From CAVRTM01 sp963724015 (GTDB taxonomy: Bacteria > Actinomycetota > Actinomycetes > Actinomycetales > Dermatophilaceae): DNA of 64,000 nt. The translations under genes and the position numbers were made by a program. This document shows, one piece after another, positions 35,288 through 45,408 of the stretch (position 1 is its first letter; every line of letters begins with the position of its first letter). Location of the stretch: positions 85,406-149,405 of the forward strand of contig CAVRTM010000018.1 in assembly GCA_963724015.1 (NCBI GenBank). Direction: 5' to 3'. The notes under the pieces are model-generated. The model worked only from the letters and a program-made list of their open reading frames with translations. It ran no database searches and had not been told where the DNA came from.

Positions 35288-37205
35288 TCAGCGCTGCAGG
35301 TCGGCGAGGAACGCCTTGGCCAGCGGCGCGGCCACGGTGCCCCCGCTGCGGCCCTCCTCGACCAGGACGGCGAACGCCACGTCGCCCTGCCACCCCACGA
35401 ACCACGCCCGCGTCTCCGGCGGCGTCTTCGACCCGTGCTCGGCCGTGCCCGTCTTGCCGGACACCGGCCCGCCGGGGACGCCCTTCAGGACCGAGCCGGT
35501 GCCGCTGGTGACGACCTCCCGCATCAGCGTCCGCAGCTCACCGGTGGCCTTGGGCTGCAACGGCTTCGGGGTCCGGTCGGCGCCCGGCACGGCGGGTGAG
35601 GTGACCAGCGCCGGCTCGATGTAGCTGCCCCGCGCGACCGACCCGGCCATCACCGCCATCGCCGCCGGCGAGGCGAGCGTCCGGGCCTGGCCGAACGAGG
35701 TGGCGGCCTTCTCGGTCTTGCTCGCGGCCACGGGGACCGAGCCGCCGAAGGCGCCCGCGACGCCGAGGTGCTTCTCCCAGCCGGCGCCGACGCCGAGCGC
35801 CTTGGCCGCGTCGTGGACGTCGGCGTCGGCCATGGTGGCGGAGAGGCCGACGAAGGCGGTGTTGCACGACTCGGCGAAGTCGGTGGTGAACGGCACGTCG
35901 CCGAACGTCTCGCCCTCGTAGTTCTTGACCGTCAGGCCGTCGACCGTGACCTTCGGCGGGCACGGCACGCGCGTGGACGGGGACAGGCCCTTGCTCAGCA
36001 GCGAGTACGTCGTCGCGACCTTCAGCGTCGAGCCGGGCTGGTACTGGCCGACCAGCGCCCGGTTGAAGCCCAGCTCCGGGGAGTTGGCCACGGCGAGCAG
36101 GTCGCCGGACTTCACGTCCACCGCGACCAGCGCCGACGGCACGTCCTTGCTGCCCGCGAGCGCCTTCTCCGCCGCCGCCTGCACCGCCGGGTCGAGTGCC
36201 AGCGTGAGGTTCTTGCCGTCCTGAGCGGGCTGCTCGAACAACGTCGTGGTGGGCTTGGTGCCTGCCACCGTGACGGTGACCCCGGCGGTGCCGCCGAGCA
36301 GCGCGTCGTACTGGCCCTGGATGCCGGAGAGGCCGGCCCGGTCGCCGGCGACGTAGCGGCCCTTGCCGCGGGTGACCATCTCGGCGGTGACCGGACCGTA
36401 GGACCCCAGCAGGGGTTGGCCGAAGGTGCGGGTGCGAGGCGAGCGGCTGCTGGCGGCGGGGGTAGATGACCCCCACCATCGGCTCGAGCGCCGCGCGCCG
36501 GCTGGCGAAGTCGGCCTGGCGGTAGGTCACGACGGGGATGGGCGCGCGGGAGCCGGACTTCTTCGCCGCGGCCAGCTTGGCGGTCAGCGACCCGGCCGGC
36601 TCGTCGACGACCTTCTCCAGGGCCGTCACGGTCGCCGGGGTGGCCCGCGCCGGGTCGATCTGGACGTCGTAGACCGTGCCGACGGCCAGCAGCGGCTTGC
36701 CGTTGCGGTCGAGCACCTCGCCACGCCTGCCCCACGTGCGGGCAGCCGTCAGCGCCTGGTTGGCGGCCACCCCGGGGTGCCAGAGGGACCGGGAGCCGGC
36801 CGCGACGACGCCCCACCGGTTGGCGGTGCGCTTGAGCGGCACCGGCTCGGAGTAGGCCCACGTCGCGCCCCCGGGCAGCGACCAGCGGACGTCGAGGACC
36901 GCCTTGCCCGTGTCGCCGGAGCGGTTGACCGAGGCCACCGTGACCGCCACCGGACCCGCGCCCAGCCCCCCGGTCACCGAGCTGAACGACCGCGCGACCT
37001 GCGCCGCGGACATCCCGCTGTACGACGTGCCGGGCTGGTCCAGGGTGCGGGCCGACCACGCGCGGGCGAATCCGTCGGCCGCGGCGCGGGCCGCGCGGTT
37101 CTGCTCGGACTGCCCCCGCTGGTGCTGCCAGACGACGCCGCCGCCGACTCCAGCGAGCACGACGGCCCCCGCGATGACCGGGATGAGCACAGTGCGACGG
37201 TTCAT
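35288..37205 (-). CDS. Class B penicillin-binding protein (peptidoglycan transpeptidase, MecA_N-type); one frameshift
   Basis: Membrane-anchored D,D-transpeptidase that cross-links cell-wall peptidoglycan. An N-terminal helix (TVLIPVIAGAVVLAGVGGGVV) is followed by an NTF2-like MecA_N domain (about residues 30-150), a dimerisation region and the transpeptidase. Active-site motifs are complete: SxxK in PGSTLKVATTY, SxN in FAESCNTAF, KTG in VSGKTGTAEHG. One extra A (plus strand) at about 36437 breaks the frame; removing it gives PLARTRTFGQPLLGSYG and about 638 residues. ATG 37205 is chosen so that the basic residues directly precede the helix. Resembles actinobacterial PBPs near PbpA/PBP2. Confidence 0.88.
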
Positions 37206-37333
37206 CCTGACATCCAACAGCATGCCCCAGCGCCGGCCGCGCAGACATGCGCGCCCGCATGGCGACGGTCACGGGCGCATCGCGGCTGTGTGGTTGCCGC
37301 CCATCGGGGGCGACGCCGTGGCAGGCTCTGGCC

Positions 37334-38995
37334 ATGAAGAGCACCATGCAGGAGACACCCCTGCTCATCTCGCGACTCCTGACGGTCGGCACGACGTTGC
37401 ACGCGGATCAGGAGGTCGTCACGTGGACGGCCGACGGTGCGCGCCGCACGTCGTACCGGGACGTCGGCATCCAGGCCGCCCAGCTCGCGCACGCGCTGCG
37501 GGGGCTCGGCATCGACGGCGACCAGCGCGTGGCGACGTTCATGTGGAACAACACCGAGCACCTGGTCAGCTACCTCGCGGTGCCGTCCATGGGCGCGGTC
37601 CTGCACGCGCTGAACATCCGGCTGTTCCCCGAGCAGGTCATCTACGTGACCAACCACGCCGAGAACCAGGTGGTCATCCTCGACAACAGCCTGGCGGCGC
37701 CGTTCAGCCGGCTGCTGCCGCACCTGACCACCCTGCGGCACGTGATCGTCAACGGCCCGATCCCGGACGAGACCCGCGCGGCCCTGGAGGCGGCGCCGCA
37801 GATCGAGGCGGTGCACGACTGGCACACGCTGCTCGCGGCCCAGCCGGAGACCTTCGACTGGCCCGAGCTGGACGAGCGCGACGCGTCCTCGATGTGCTAC
37901 ACCTCCGGCACCACGGGCAACCCCAAGGGCGTGGTCTACTCCCACCGCTCCAACTACCTGCACTCGATGCAGGTGGTGATCGGGATGGACTTCAAGCAGG
38001 GAGACCGGCTGCTGGCCGTCGTGCCCATGTTCCACGCCAACGCCTGGGGCATGCCCTACGCCGCGATGATGGCCGGCGCCTCGCTGGTGATGCCCGACCG
38101 GTTCCTGCAGGCCGAGCCGCTGGCCCGCATGATCGAGACCGAGCAGGTCACCGGCGGCGGCGCCGTGCCGACGATCTGGAACGACCTGCTGCGCTACCTC
38201 GACGACCACCCCACCGACACCTCCTCGCTGCGCTCGGTCGTGGTGGGTGGTGCGGCCTGCCCGCCGGCGCTGATGCGCGCGATGCAGGAACGCCACGACA
38301 TCACCGTGATCCACGCCTGGGGGATGACCGAGATGTCCCCGCTCGGCACGACGGCGGTCGCGCCGGTGGGCACGACGGGTGAGGAGCACTGGCGCTACCG
38401 CGAGACCCAGGGCCGGATCGCGCCGGGGGTGCAGGCACGGCTCGTCGGTCCGGACGGCGCCGAGGTGCCGTGGGACGGCCAGAGCGTGGGCGAGCTGGAG
38501 GTCAAGGGCCCGTGGGTCACCGGGTCCTACTACGACAACGGCTCCAACACCGAGGCCGAGCGCGCGGACGCCACGTCCAAGTTCGACCACGGCTGGCTGC
38601 GCACCGGCGACGTCGGCTCGCTGACCTCCGACGGGTTCCTCACGCTGACCGACCGGGCCAAGGACGTCATCAAGTCGGGCGGCGAGTGGATCAGCTCGGT
38701 CGACCTCGAGAACGCCCTGATGGCCCACCCCGACGTCATCGAGGCCTCCGTCGTCGGTGTCCCCGACCCCAAGTGGGGAGAGCGCCCGCTGGCGACGGTG
38801 GTGCGGGTGCCCGACTCGACCGTGGACGCCGCGGTGCTGCAGGACTTCCTCGCCGCCAGGATCGCCCACTGGCAGGTCCCCGAGCGGTGGGCGTTCATCG
38901 ACGAGGTGCCCAAGACCAGCGTGGGCAAGTTCGACAAGAAGGTGCTGCGCAAGCGGTACGCCGAGGGCGACCTGCAGGTCGAGACCCTGGCGTAG
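37334..38995 (+). CDS. Long-chain fatty acid-CoA ligase (AMP-forming)
   Basis: 553-residue acyl-activating enzyme that makes acyl-CoA from fatty acid, ATP and CoA. AMP motifs: YTSGTTGNPKGVVYSH (P-loop), WGMTEMSPLG, the Asp of GWLRTGDVG, and the C-terminal catalytic Lys in KTSVGKFDKKVLR. The substrate-loop region (PMFHANAWGMPY) is like medium/long-chain ligases (FadD-type). ATG 37334 or ATG 37346 may be used; neither has a strong Shine-Dalgarno. It is divergent from the PBP gene, with a short shared promoter region. The acyl-CoA dehydrogenase 2 kb downstream would use its product. Confidence 0.9.
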   Translation: MKSTMQETPLLISRLLTVGTTLHADQEVVTWTADGARRTSYRDVGIQAAQLAHALRGLGIDGDQRVATFMWNNTEHLVSYLAVPSMGAVLHALNIRLFPEQVIYVTNHAENQVVILDNSLAAPFSRLLPHLTTLRHVIVNGPIPDETRAALEAAPQIEAVHDWHTLLAAQPETFDWPELDERDASSMCYTSGTTGNPKGVVYSHRSNYLHSMQVVIGMDFKQGDRLLAVVPMFHANAWGMPYAAMMAGASLVMPDRFLQAEPLARMIETEQVTGGGAVPTIWNDLLRYLDDHPTDTSSLRSVVVGGAACPPALMRAMQERHDITVIHAWGMTEMSPLGTTAVAPVGTTGEEHWRYRETQGRIAPGVQARLVGPDGAEVPWDGQSVGELEVKGPWVTGSYYDNGSNTEAERADATSKFDHGWLRTGDVGSLTSDGFLTLTDRAKDVIKSGGEWISSVDLENALMAHPDVIEASVVGVPDPKWGERPLATVVRVPDSTVDAAVLQDFLAARIAHWQVPERWAFIDEVPKTSVGKFDKKVLRKRYAEGDLQVETLA

Positions 38996-39057
38996 CGGGA
39001 CGGCGGCTCCACCCGCGGACGGCGGCCGACGGAGCCGTCGAGGCCGCTGAGGCTGCA

Positions 39058-39096
39058 GAGGCCGGCGGGTCCGGGACTTCCCGGGCCGCCGGCCTC
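39058..39096. terminator. Bidirectional terminator between the acyl-CoA ligase and LCP genes
   Basis: Outer stem AGGCCGGCGG/CCGCCGGCCT with a nested inner stem CCGGGA/TCCCGG. It lies between convergent genes ending at 38995 and 39140. Confidence 0.75.
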
Positions 39097-39139
39097 CTGC
39101 ATGCCTGAGCGCGTCTGCGTCACCGCCACGGGCGGTCGG

Positions 39140-40645
39140 TCAGCAGGCGTCCTTGATGCTGACGAGGTCGTCGTTCGCCGGGGCCGTCGTGGGGCTGCCG
39201 GACGGCGTGGCGTCGGCGTCGGCTTGGGGGTGGTCGGCCGTGGGGTGCTCGGAGCCGGCTTGGGCGTGGCGATCCCCTGCTGGACCAGCTGGTGGATCTT
39301 CGCGTAGTCGGGGTTGCCCACGGCGGTGTTCTTGTTGGTCAGCGCCAGGCTCGTGATCGAGGCCCGCTGCATCCGCTGCACGAGCTCGACGAACGCGGGC
39401 AGCTCGCTCTGGGAGATGTCGGCCTGGATGTTGTTCTTGGCGACGGCGGCGAGGGCGGGGTACTTCTCCAACATGACGACGGGGTTCACCTGGCTGACCA
39501 GGGCACCCACCATGCACCGCTGACGGCGCATCCGGCTGAAGTCGTCGGTGGTCGCCCGCGAGCGGGCGAACCACAGGGCCCGGTAGCCGCTGAGGTGCTG
39601 ACGCCCGGCGTCGATCCAGCCGGTGATGCCGCTGACCGTGCCGCCGGGGCCCACGTGGCCGCCGATCGGGATGCGCTCCTTGACGTTGACGTCGACCCCT
39701 CCCATGGCATCGACCAGCGAGCGGAAGCCGTTGAGGTCGATGATCGTGGTGTAGTCGATGCTCAGCCCGAGCACGGACGAGAGCGCGTCCCGGGTGGCGG
39801 TCAGCCCGGGGTTGGTGTCGCCGGGAAAGAGGTCCCGGTGCTGCTCAGCCAGGGTCCAGACGGCGTTCATCAGGCACTCGGGCCCGCAGTTGTAGCCCTG
39901 GGGGTAGAGCTGGTGCAGCGGGTCGTGGTCGGGGAACGGGACGTTCTGCAGGTTGCGGGGCACACCGATCAGGAGCGTGTCGCCGGTCCTGGTGTTGATG
40001 CTCGCCACCATCATCGAGTCGGTGCGCACGCCGGTGCGGTCGGCGCCGGCGTCGGAGCCGAGCAGCAGGACGTTGACGCGGGGCGTGCCGGCCCACGGGT
40101 CGGCCTTGGTGCCGCTGGGGCCGGCGTGGGTGACTCCGGCGGCGCTGGGTGCGGTATGCCTTCCGGTGCCGAACAGGCTGCCGATCACGTCGCGCTGGAT
40201 GGCGACGTAGCGCACGGCCTGCGCGGTGGGCGCCAGCACCACCAGGCACATCAGGATCGTGAACGCGCTGGTGGCCACGTGCTGGGGCCGGGTCAGGTGG
40301 CCGGGCCGGGCGCCGCGCGCCGTCCAGACGATGGAGGCGCACCAGACGAGGGCCCCGATGACAACCGCGACACTGGCGACGGACCAGGACGTTCGGCCGC
40401 ACCGCGACGTCGAGGGCGGTGCGCATCACCCCGTGCCGCACCACGTAGGCGACCAGCGCCGCGACGCCCGCGACGAACAGCGCCATGAGCGCGGCGCCGG
40501 AGCGCCGGCGCCCGGTCAGCGTGAGACCGAGTCCCGGGATGAGTGTGCCCAGCGCCGTGGCCCCGAAGAAGCGGCCCAGCCGGGAGCGGGGGGTGTTGCG
40601 CACGTCTGCGGTGGAGGAAGCCCCGCGTCCCTGGGTGCTCGTCAC
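39140..40645 (-). CDS. LytR-CpsA-Psr (LCP) family cell-wall glycopolymer ligase; frameshifts
   Basis: Membrane enzyme that transfers teichoic-acid-like or arabinogalactan-like polymers to peptidoglycan. Cytoplasmic N-terminus, several hydrophobic helices (LGTLIPGLGLTLTG, AALMALFVAGVAALVAYVV, FTILMCLVVLAPT), then the extracellular LCP domain with NVLLLGSDAGADRTGVRTDS, the Arg-rich DTLLIGVPRNLQNV, and ALWFARSRATTDDFSRMRRQ. The C-terminus is Pro/Thr-rich and ends IKDAC. An extra base at about 40387 and a missing one near 39210 break the frame. The start is uncertain: GTG 40645 opens the frame, but ATG 40661 has the better GAGAGG and would need one more frameshift. Confidence 0.85.
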
Positions 40646-40861
40646 GGGGCAGGTAGGACATGCGGGCCTCTCTCGGGGGTGGTGCCGGCGCGGTCGGTGG
40701 CGCGCCTCTGCTCATTCTGCCTGCGATGGAGGCGGCTCGCCGACAACAAGGACGTCCGAGAAGGGAAAAAGGTTCGCCATTTTGGTGATCGCGCCTCCGC
40801 GCCGGTAGCCTGTGCAGGCTCCACGCGGCATCCCGGCTCTGTCCGTCTGCCGCCGGAGCAC

Positions 40862-40950
40862 GGAGGCGTCGCCTAGCCCGGTTTATGGCGCCCGCCTGCT
40901 AAGCGGGTTGAGGATAAAACCTCTCGCGGGTTCAAATCCCGCCGCCTCCG
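40862..40950 (+). tRNA. tRNA-Ser(GCU)
   Basis: Class II tRNA of 89 nt. Acceptor GGAGGCG/CGCCTCC, discriminator G, anticodon stem CCCGC/GCGGG with loop CTGCTAA (anticodon GCT, reads AGC and AGU), a long variable arm and T-loop GGTTCAAATCC. Confidence 0.94.
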
Positions 40951-40958
40951 CAGCACCA

Positions 40959-41009
40959 CGAAGGCCCGGCCTGCACGCAACGGCGACGTTGCCTGGGGCC
41001 GGGCCTTCG
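40959..41009 (+). terminator. Terminator downstream of tRNA-Ser(GCU)
   Basis: Perfect 13-bp stem (CGAAGGCCCGGCC and complement) enclosing a second small hairpin (GCAAC/GTTGC). It ends 47 bp before the next gene's start. Confidence 0.7.
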
Positions 41010-41056
41010 GCGTGCTGGCGGCCTCCCGGCCCGGTGGCGGGTCTAGGTTGACGCGC

Positions 41057-42283
41057 ATGGACTTCGGCTACAGCACCACCGTCGAGCAGTGGCGTGAGCG
41101 CGTGCAGGGCTTTCTCGACGAGGTGATCTACCCCGCGGAGGCCATCTTCGCGGAGCAGGTGGCCCAGCAGGCACACAGCAACCCGTGGGGCCGGCCGCCG
41201 GTGATGGAGGACCTCAAGGCGCAGGCGCGGGCGCGGGGCCTGTGGAACCTCTTCCTGCCGGGGGACCGCGGCGCCGGACTGACCAACCTGGAGTACGCCC
41301 CGCTCGCCGAGCTGTCCGGCCGCTCGCCGATGCTCGCGCCGGAGGCGATGAACTGCGCCGCCCCCGACACCGGCAACATGGAGGTGCTCGCACACTTCGC
41401 GGCCCCGGCGGTGCAGGAGCGCTGGCTGACCCCGCTGCTGGAGGGGACGATCCGCTCGGCCTACTCCATGACCGAGCCGGACGTGGCGTCCTCGGACGCC
41501 GACAACATCGCCACCCGCATCGAGCTGGACGAGGCGACCGACGAGCTGGTCGTGACCGGGCGCAAGTGGTGGTCCAGCGGCGCGATGGCCCCCGAGTGCA
41601 AGGTCGCGGTCGTCATGGGCCTCTCGGCGCCGGACGGCGAGCGGCACCGGCGCCACAGCATGGTGGTCGTCCCCCTGGACACCCCGGGAGTCAAGGTCGA
41701 GCGGGCGACCCACGTGCTGGGCTACAGCGACGGCCCGCACGGCGGCCACGCCGAGATCCTGTACGACGGGGTGCGGATCCCGCGCGAGAACCTGCTGGGG
41801 GAGTGGAACGGCGGCTTCGCGATCGGTCAGGCGCGGCTGGGCCCCGGCCGCATCCACCACTGCATGCGGCTGATCGGCATGGCCGAGCGGGCGTACGACC
41901 TGATGTGCGAGCGGGTGCAGTCGCGGGTGGCGTTCGGCAAGCCGATCGCGGCCCAGGGCGTCGTCCAGGACTGGGTCGCCCAGTCCAGGATCCGGATCGA
42001 GCAGGCCCGGCTGCTGGTGCTCAAGACCGCCTGGCTGATGGACACGGTCGGCAACCGCGGTGCCGCCGTCGAGATCTCGGCGATCAAGGTGGCCGTGCCC
42101 GAGATGGCCACGTGGGTGATCGACCGCGCGATGCAGGCGTACGGCGGAATGGGCGTCTGCCAGGACACGCCCTTGCCCGAGCTCTACGCCCAGGCCCGGA
42201 TGCTGCACCTCGCCGACGGCCCGGACGAGGTGCACGTCATGTCCCTGGCCCGCCGGGAGCTGCGGCGCTACCGACCGGCCTGA
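41057..42283 (+). CDS. Acyl-CoA dehydrogenase
   Basis: 408-residue FAD flavoprotein catalysing the first step of fatty-acid or branched-acyl beta-oxidation. It shows AYSMTEPDVASSDADNI (FAD and substrate loop), TGRKWWSSGAMAPECK, and the C-terminal helical domain with GVVQDWVAQSRIRIEQARLL and AMQAYGGMGVCQDTPLPE. This fits the ACAD10/11-like subgroup. ATG 41057 gives MDFGYSTTVEQW. Only a short AGGTTGAC lies upstream. A perfect hairpin follows at 42310. It may use acyl-CoA made by the ligase upstream. Confidence 0.92.
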   Translation: MDFGYSTTVEQWRERVQGFLDEVIYPAEAIFAEQVAQQAHSNPWGRPPVMEDLKAQARARGLWNLFLPGDRGAGLTNLEYAPLAELSGRSPMLAPEAMNCAAPDTGNMEVLAHFAAPAVQERWLTPLLEGTIRSAYSMTEPDVASSDADNIATRIELDEATDELVVTGRKWWSSGAMAPECKVAVVMGLSAPDGERHRRHSMVVVPLDTPGVKVERATHVLGYSDGPHGGHAEILYDGVRIPRENLLGEWNGGFAIGQARLGPGRIHHCMRLIGMAERAYDLMCERVQSRVAFGKPIAAQGVVQDWVAQSRIRIEQARLLVLKTAWLMDTVGNRGAAVEISAIKVAVPEMATWVIDRAMQAYGGMGVCQDTPLPELYAQARMLHLADGPDEVHVMSLARRELRRYRPA

Positions 42284-42309
42284 CCGGGGCGGTCGCGGCG
42301 CAGACACAC

Positions 42310-42344
42310 CGGTGGCCCTGTCGCGGACTGCGACAGGGCCACCG
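42310..42344. terminator. Bidirectional terminator after the acyl-CoA dehydrogenase
   Basis: Perfect 15-bp stem (CGGTGGCCCTGTCGC and complement) with loop GGACT, between two convergent genes ending at 42283 and 42363. Confidence 0.85.
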
Positions 42345-42362
42345 TGGGTGAGGCTGAGCGGG

Positions 42363-43748
42363 TCAGGCCTGGGGGTCCGAGGCGCCGGAAGGGCCGACCT
42401 TGTCCAGGTCGCCGGGCAGCTGCTCCGGGCTGGTCGGCGCCGCGGCCGGCGTGCCGCGGTGCGCCGCGTCGGCCGCGAGCTCGACCGGGGCGGGGGCCGC
42501 CGGTGGCGGCGCCTTGCGGTTCAGCCCGGACAGCATCATCCCGATGAACGAGGGCCGCCCCTGGACCTTGGACCGCACGTCGAACGCCACCGCGAGCAGC
42601 AGGACCAGGCCCTTGATGATCTGCACGAAGTTGGAGTCGACGCTGAGGTTGGCCAGGCCCAGGTTGAGCACGCCCATGACGAGGCCACCGATCATCGACC
42701 CGGAGACGGTGCCGACACCGCCGGCCACCGCGGCGCCGCCGATGAAGACCGCGGCGATGGCGTCGAGCTCGAAGCCGGTGCCGTCCTTGGGGTTTGCCGC
42801 GTTCAGGTAGGCGGTGAACACCATGCCGGCGACGCCGGACAGCAGGCCCATGTTGACCATGACCATGAAGTCGACCCGCTTGGTGTTGACGCCGGACAGC
42901 CGCGCCGCACCGGAGTTGCCACCGACGGAGTAGATGTGGCGGCCCAGGACCGTCTTGCGGGTGATGAAGCTGTAGAGCGCCACCAGCGCGCCGAGGATGA
43001 GACCGACGACCGGCACGCCCTTGTACGACGCGAGCAGCAGCCCGACCGCCAGGACGGCGGCGCTGACCAGGACCAGCTTGACGACGCTGATCGCGATCGA
43101 CGGGACGGTCATGCCGTGCTTGCGCAGGTCCGCCCGGCGGCGGAGCTCGAGCACCACGAACAGCACGATCAGCAGCAGCGACAGCAGCAGCGTCGGGTTG
43201 TGGTAGCCGGTGTCGGGGCCCATGTCCGGGATGAAGCCGTTGGCGATGGTCTGGAAGCCCTCCGGCACCGCGACGCTGGACGCGTCGAGCATCATCAGGT
43301 CCAGGCCGCGGAACAGGAGCATGCCGGCCAGCGTGACGATGAAGGCCGGGATGCCGACCGAGGCGACCCAGAAGCCCTGCCAGGCGCCGACCAGCGCGCC
43401 CACGACCAGGCCGAGGAGGATCGCGAGCGGCCACGGCACGTCGTACCGGGTGATCGCGATGGCGACGGTGGCACCGACGAACGCGGCCACCGACCCGACC
43501 GACAGGTCGATGTGGCCGGCGATGATGACCATCACCATCCCGATCGCGAGGATCAGGATGTAGCCGTTCTGCACCGCCAGGCTGGTGACGTTGCGCGGCT
43601 CGAGGAAGAGACCCCCGGTGAGGACCTGGAACATCGCGACGAGCAGCAGCAGCGCGATGATCATGCCGTACTGGCGGACGTTGCCGCCCATGGCCCGGCT
43701 GAGCTTCTTGGCGAAGCTGGGCGGGGCCGCTGTGGTGGTGGTGCTCAT
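42363..43748 (-). CDS. L-arabinose-type sugar ABC importer, permease
   Basis: 461 residues with about 10 membrane helices, a GguB/AraH/XylH-type permease (MVMVIIAGHIDLSVGSVAAF, SVGGNSGAARLSGV and FIGGAAVAGGVGTVSGS are the family signatures). The C-terminal 60 residues are a Pro/Ala/Asp-rich tail that most relatives lack. ATG 43748 is 2 bp after the ATPase stop and has AAAGG about 10 bp upstream; TTG 43754 is less likely. It ends the arabinose transport operon. Confidence 0.9.
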   Translation of the reverse strand: MSTTTTAAPPSFAKKLSRAMGGNVRQYGMIIALLLLVAMFQVLTGGLFLEPRNVTSLAVQNGYILILAIGMVMVIIAGHIDLSVGSVAAFVGATVAIAITRYDVPWPLAILLGLVVGALVGAWQGFWVASVGIPAFIVTLAGMLLFRGLDLMMLDASSVAVPEGFQTIANGFIPDMGPDTGYHNPTLLLSLLLIVLFVVLELRRRADLRKHGMTVPSIAISVVKLVLVSAAVLAVGLLLASYKGVPVVGLILGALVALYSFITRKTVLGRHIYSVGGNSGAARLSGVNTKRVDFMVMVNMGLLSGVAGMVFTAYLNAANPKDGTGFELDAIAAVFIGGAAVAGGVGTVSGSMIGGLVMGVLNLGLANLSVDSNFVQIIKGLVLLLAVAFDVRSKVQGRPSFIGMMLSGLNRKAPPPAAPAPVELAADAAHRGTPAAAPTSPEQLPGDLDKVGPSGASDPQA

Positions 43749-43750
43749 CC

Positions 43751-45284
43751 TCAACTGGCCTTTCTCTTGGTCATGTGACGCATGAGCGTCTCCTGGTCGG
43801 CGACCTCACGGTCGACCTCGGCGGTGATGACGCCCGCGCTCAGGGTGTAGATGCGGTCGCACATCCCGAGCAGCTCGGGCAGCTCGGAGGAGATCATCAG
43901 GACACCGCGACCACTGTCGGCCAGCCGGTTGATGATCTCGTAGATCTCGTACTTGGCGCCGACGTCGATGCCGCGGGTCGGCTCGTCGAGGATCAGCACG
44001 TCAGGCTCGGTGAACATCCACTTGCCGAGGACGACCTTCTGCTGGTTGCCGCCGGACAGCTTGCCGACGCCCTCCTCGATGCTGGGCGCCTTGATCCGCA
44101 TGTCCTTGAGGTACTTGTTGGCCGCGACGATCTCGGCGTTCTCGTCCACCATCAGGTTGCGCCGGATCTTGCTCGAGCCCGGCCGAGGTGATGGACACCC
44201 GGATGTTGTCCAGGAGGTTCAGGCCCAGCGTCTTGCGGTCCTCGGTGACGTAGGCCAGGCCGGCGTTGATGGCCTGCTGCACGGTCTTGAGCTTGATCGG
44301 CTTGCCGTGCTTGAGCACCTCGCCGGTGATGTTCAGGCCCCACGACTGCCCGAAGACCGACCGGGCGAGCTCGGTGCGCCCGGCGCCCATCAGCCCGGCC
44401 AGGCCGACGATCTCGCCGCGCCGGACGGTGAGGTTGGCCTGGTTGACCACGACGCGGGACGGGTCGTCCGGGTGGTAGACCGTCCAGTCGCGGATCTCGA
44501 ACAGCGTCTCGCCGATCTGCGGGGTGTGCGGCGGGTAGCGGTGGTCGAGGTCGCGACCGACCATCCCGCGGATGATCCGGTCCTCGTTGATGCCCTCGGC
44601 CTTGACGTCGAGGGTCTCGATGGTCCGGCCGTCACGGATGATCGTGATCGAGTCGGAGATCTGCTCGATCTCGTTGAGCTTGTGCGAGATCATGATCGAG
44701 GTGATCCCCTTGCGCCGCAGCCCGTCCAGCAGGCTCAGCAGGTGCTGGGAGTCGGCGTCGTTGAGCGCCGCCGTCGGCTCGTCCAGGATCAGCAGCTTGA
44801 CGTCCTTGGCCAGCGCCTTGGCGATCTCGACCAGCTGCTGCTTGCCGATGCCGATGTTCTTGATCAGCGTCGACGGCTCCTCGGTCAGGCCGACGCGGGC
44901 GAGCAGCTCCTTGGCGCGGCTGGTGGCGCCGAGCCAGTCGATCACCCCGCCCCTGGCGTTCTCGTTGCCGAGGAAGAGGTTCTCGGTGATGCTGAGCTCG
45001 GGGATCAGCGCCAGCTCCTGGTGGATGATGACGATGCCGGCGCGCTCGCTCTCGCGGATGCCGTTGAACCGGCACTCCTCGTTCTCGAAGACGATCTGGC
45101 CCTGGTAGGTGCCGTAGGGGTAGACCCCCGACAGCACCTTCATCAGGGTCGACTTGCCGGCGCCGTTCTCCCCGCAGATCGCGTGGATCTCGCCCCGCTT
45201 GACGTCGATGGTGACGTCGGAGAGCGCCTTGACGCCCGGGAACTCCTTGGTGATCGACCTCATCGAGAGGATCAGGTTGTCCAT
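43751..45284 (-). CDS. Sugar ABC importer, double ATP-binding subunit; one frameshift
   Basis: An AraG/GguA-type ATPase of about 510 residues with two NBDs. First domain: Walker A GENGAGKST, signature IGKQQLVEIAK, Walker B LLILDEPTAALND. Second: the degenerate GLMGAGRTEL, then LSGGNQQKVVL and VLILDEPTRGIDVG. One extra C (plus strand) at about 44174 splits the second domain; removing it gives LSKIRRNLMVD. ATG 45284 has AAAGGGA 7 bp upstream. It follows the binding-protein gene by 125 bp, where a strong hairpin lies. The sugar is inferred from the adjacent araBDA. Confidence 0.88.
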
Positions 45285-45333
45285 ACTCACGTCCCTTTGC
45301 GAGCTGTTCCGATGGTGCGTGCCGGCCCCACCG

Positions 45334-45381
45334 CACGGGTGGCCCGGGACGGTCCGCTGGACCGCCGCCGGGCCACCCGTG
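45334..45381 (-). terminator. Intra-operon hairpin between binding protein and ATPase
   Basis: Perfect 14-bp stem (CACGGGTGGCCCGG and complement) enclosing a second 5-bp hairpin (GGTCC/GGACC). It sits just after the binding-protein stop, so it can act as a partial terminator or 3' stabiliser to raise binding-protein levels over the membrane parts. Confidence 0.7.
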
Positions 45382-45408
45382 TCAGCCACCGACTGGTGTG
45401 CTGCGTCG

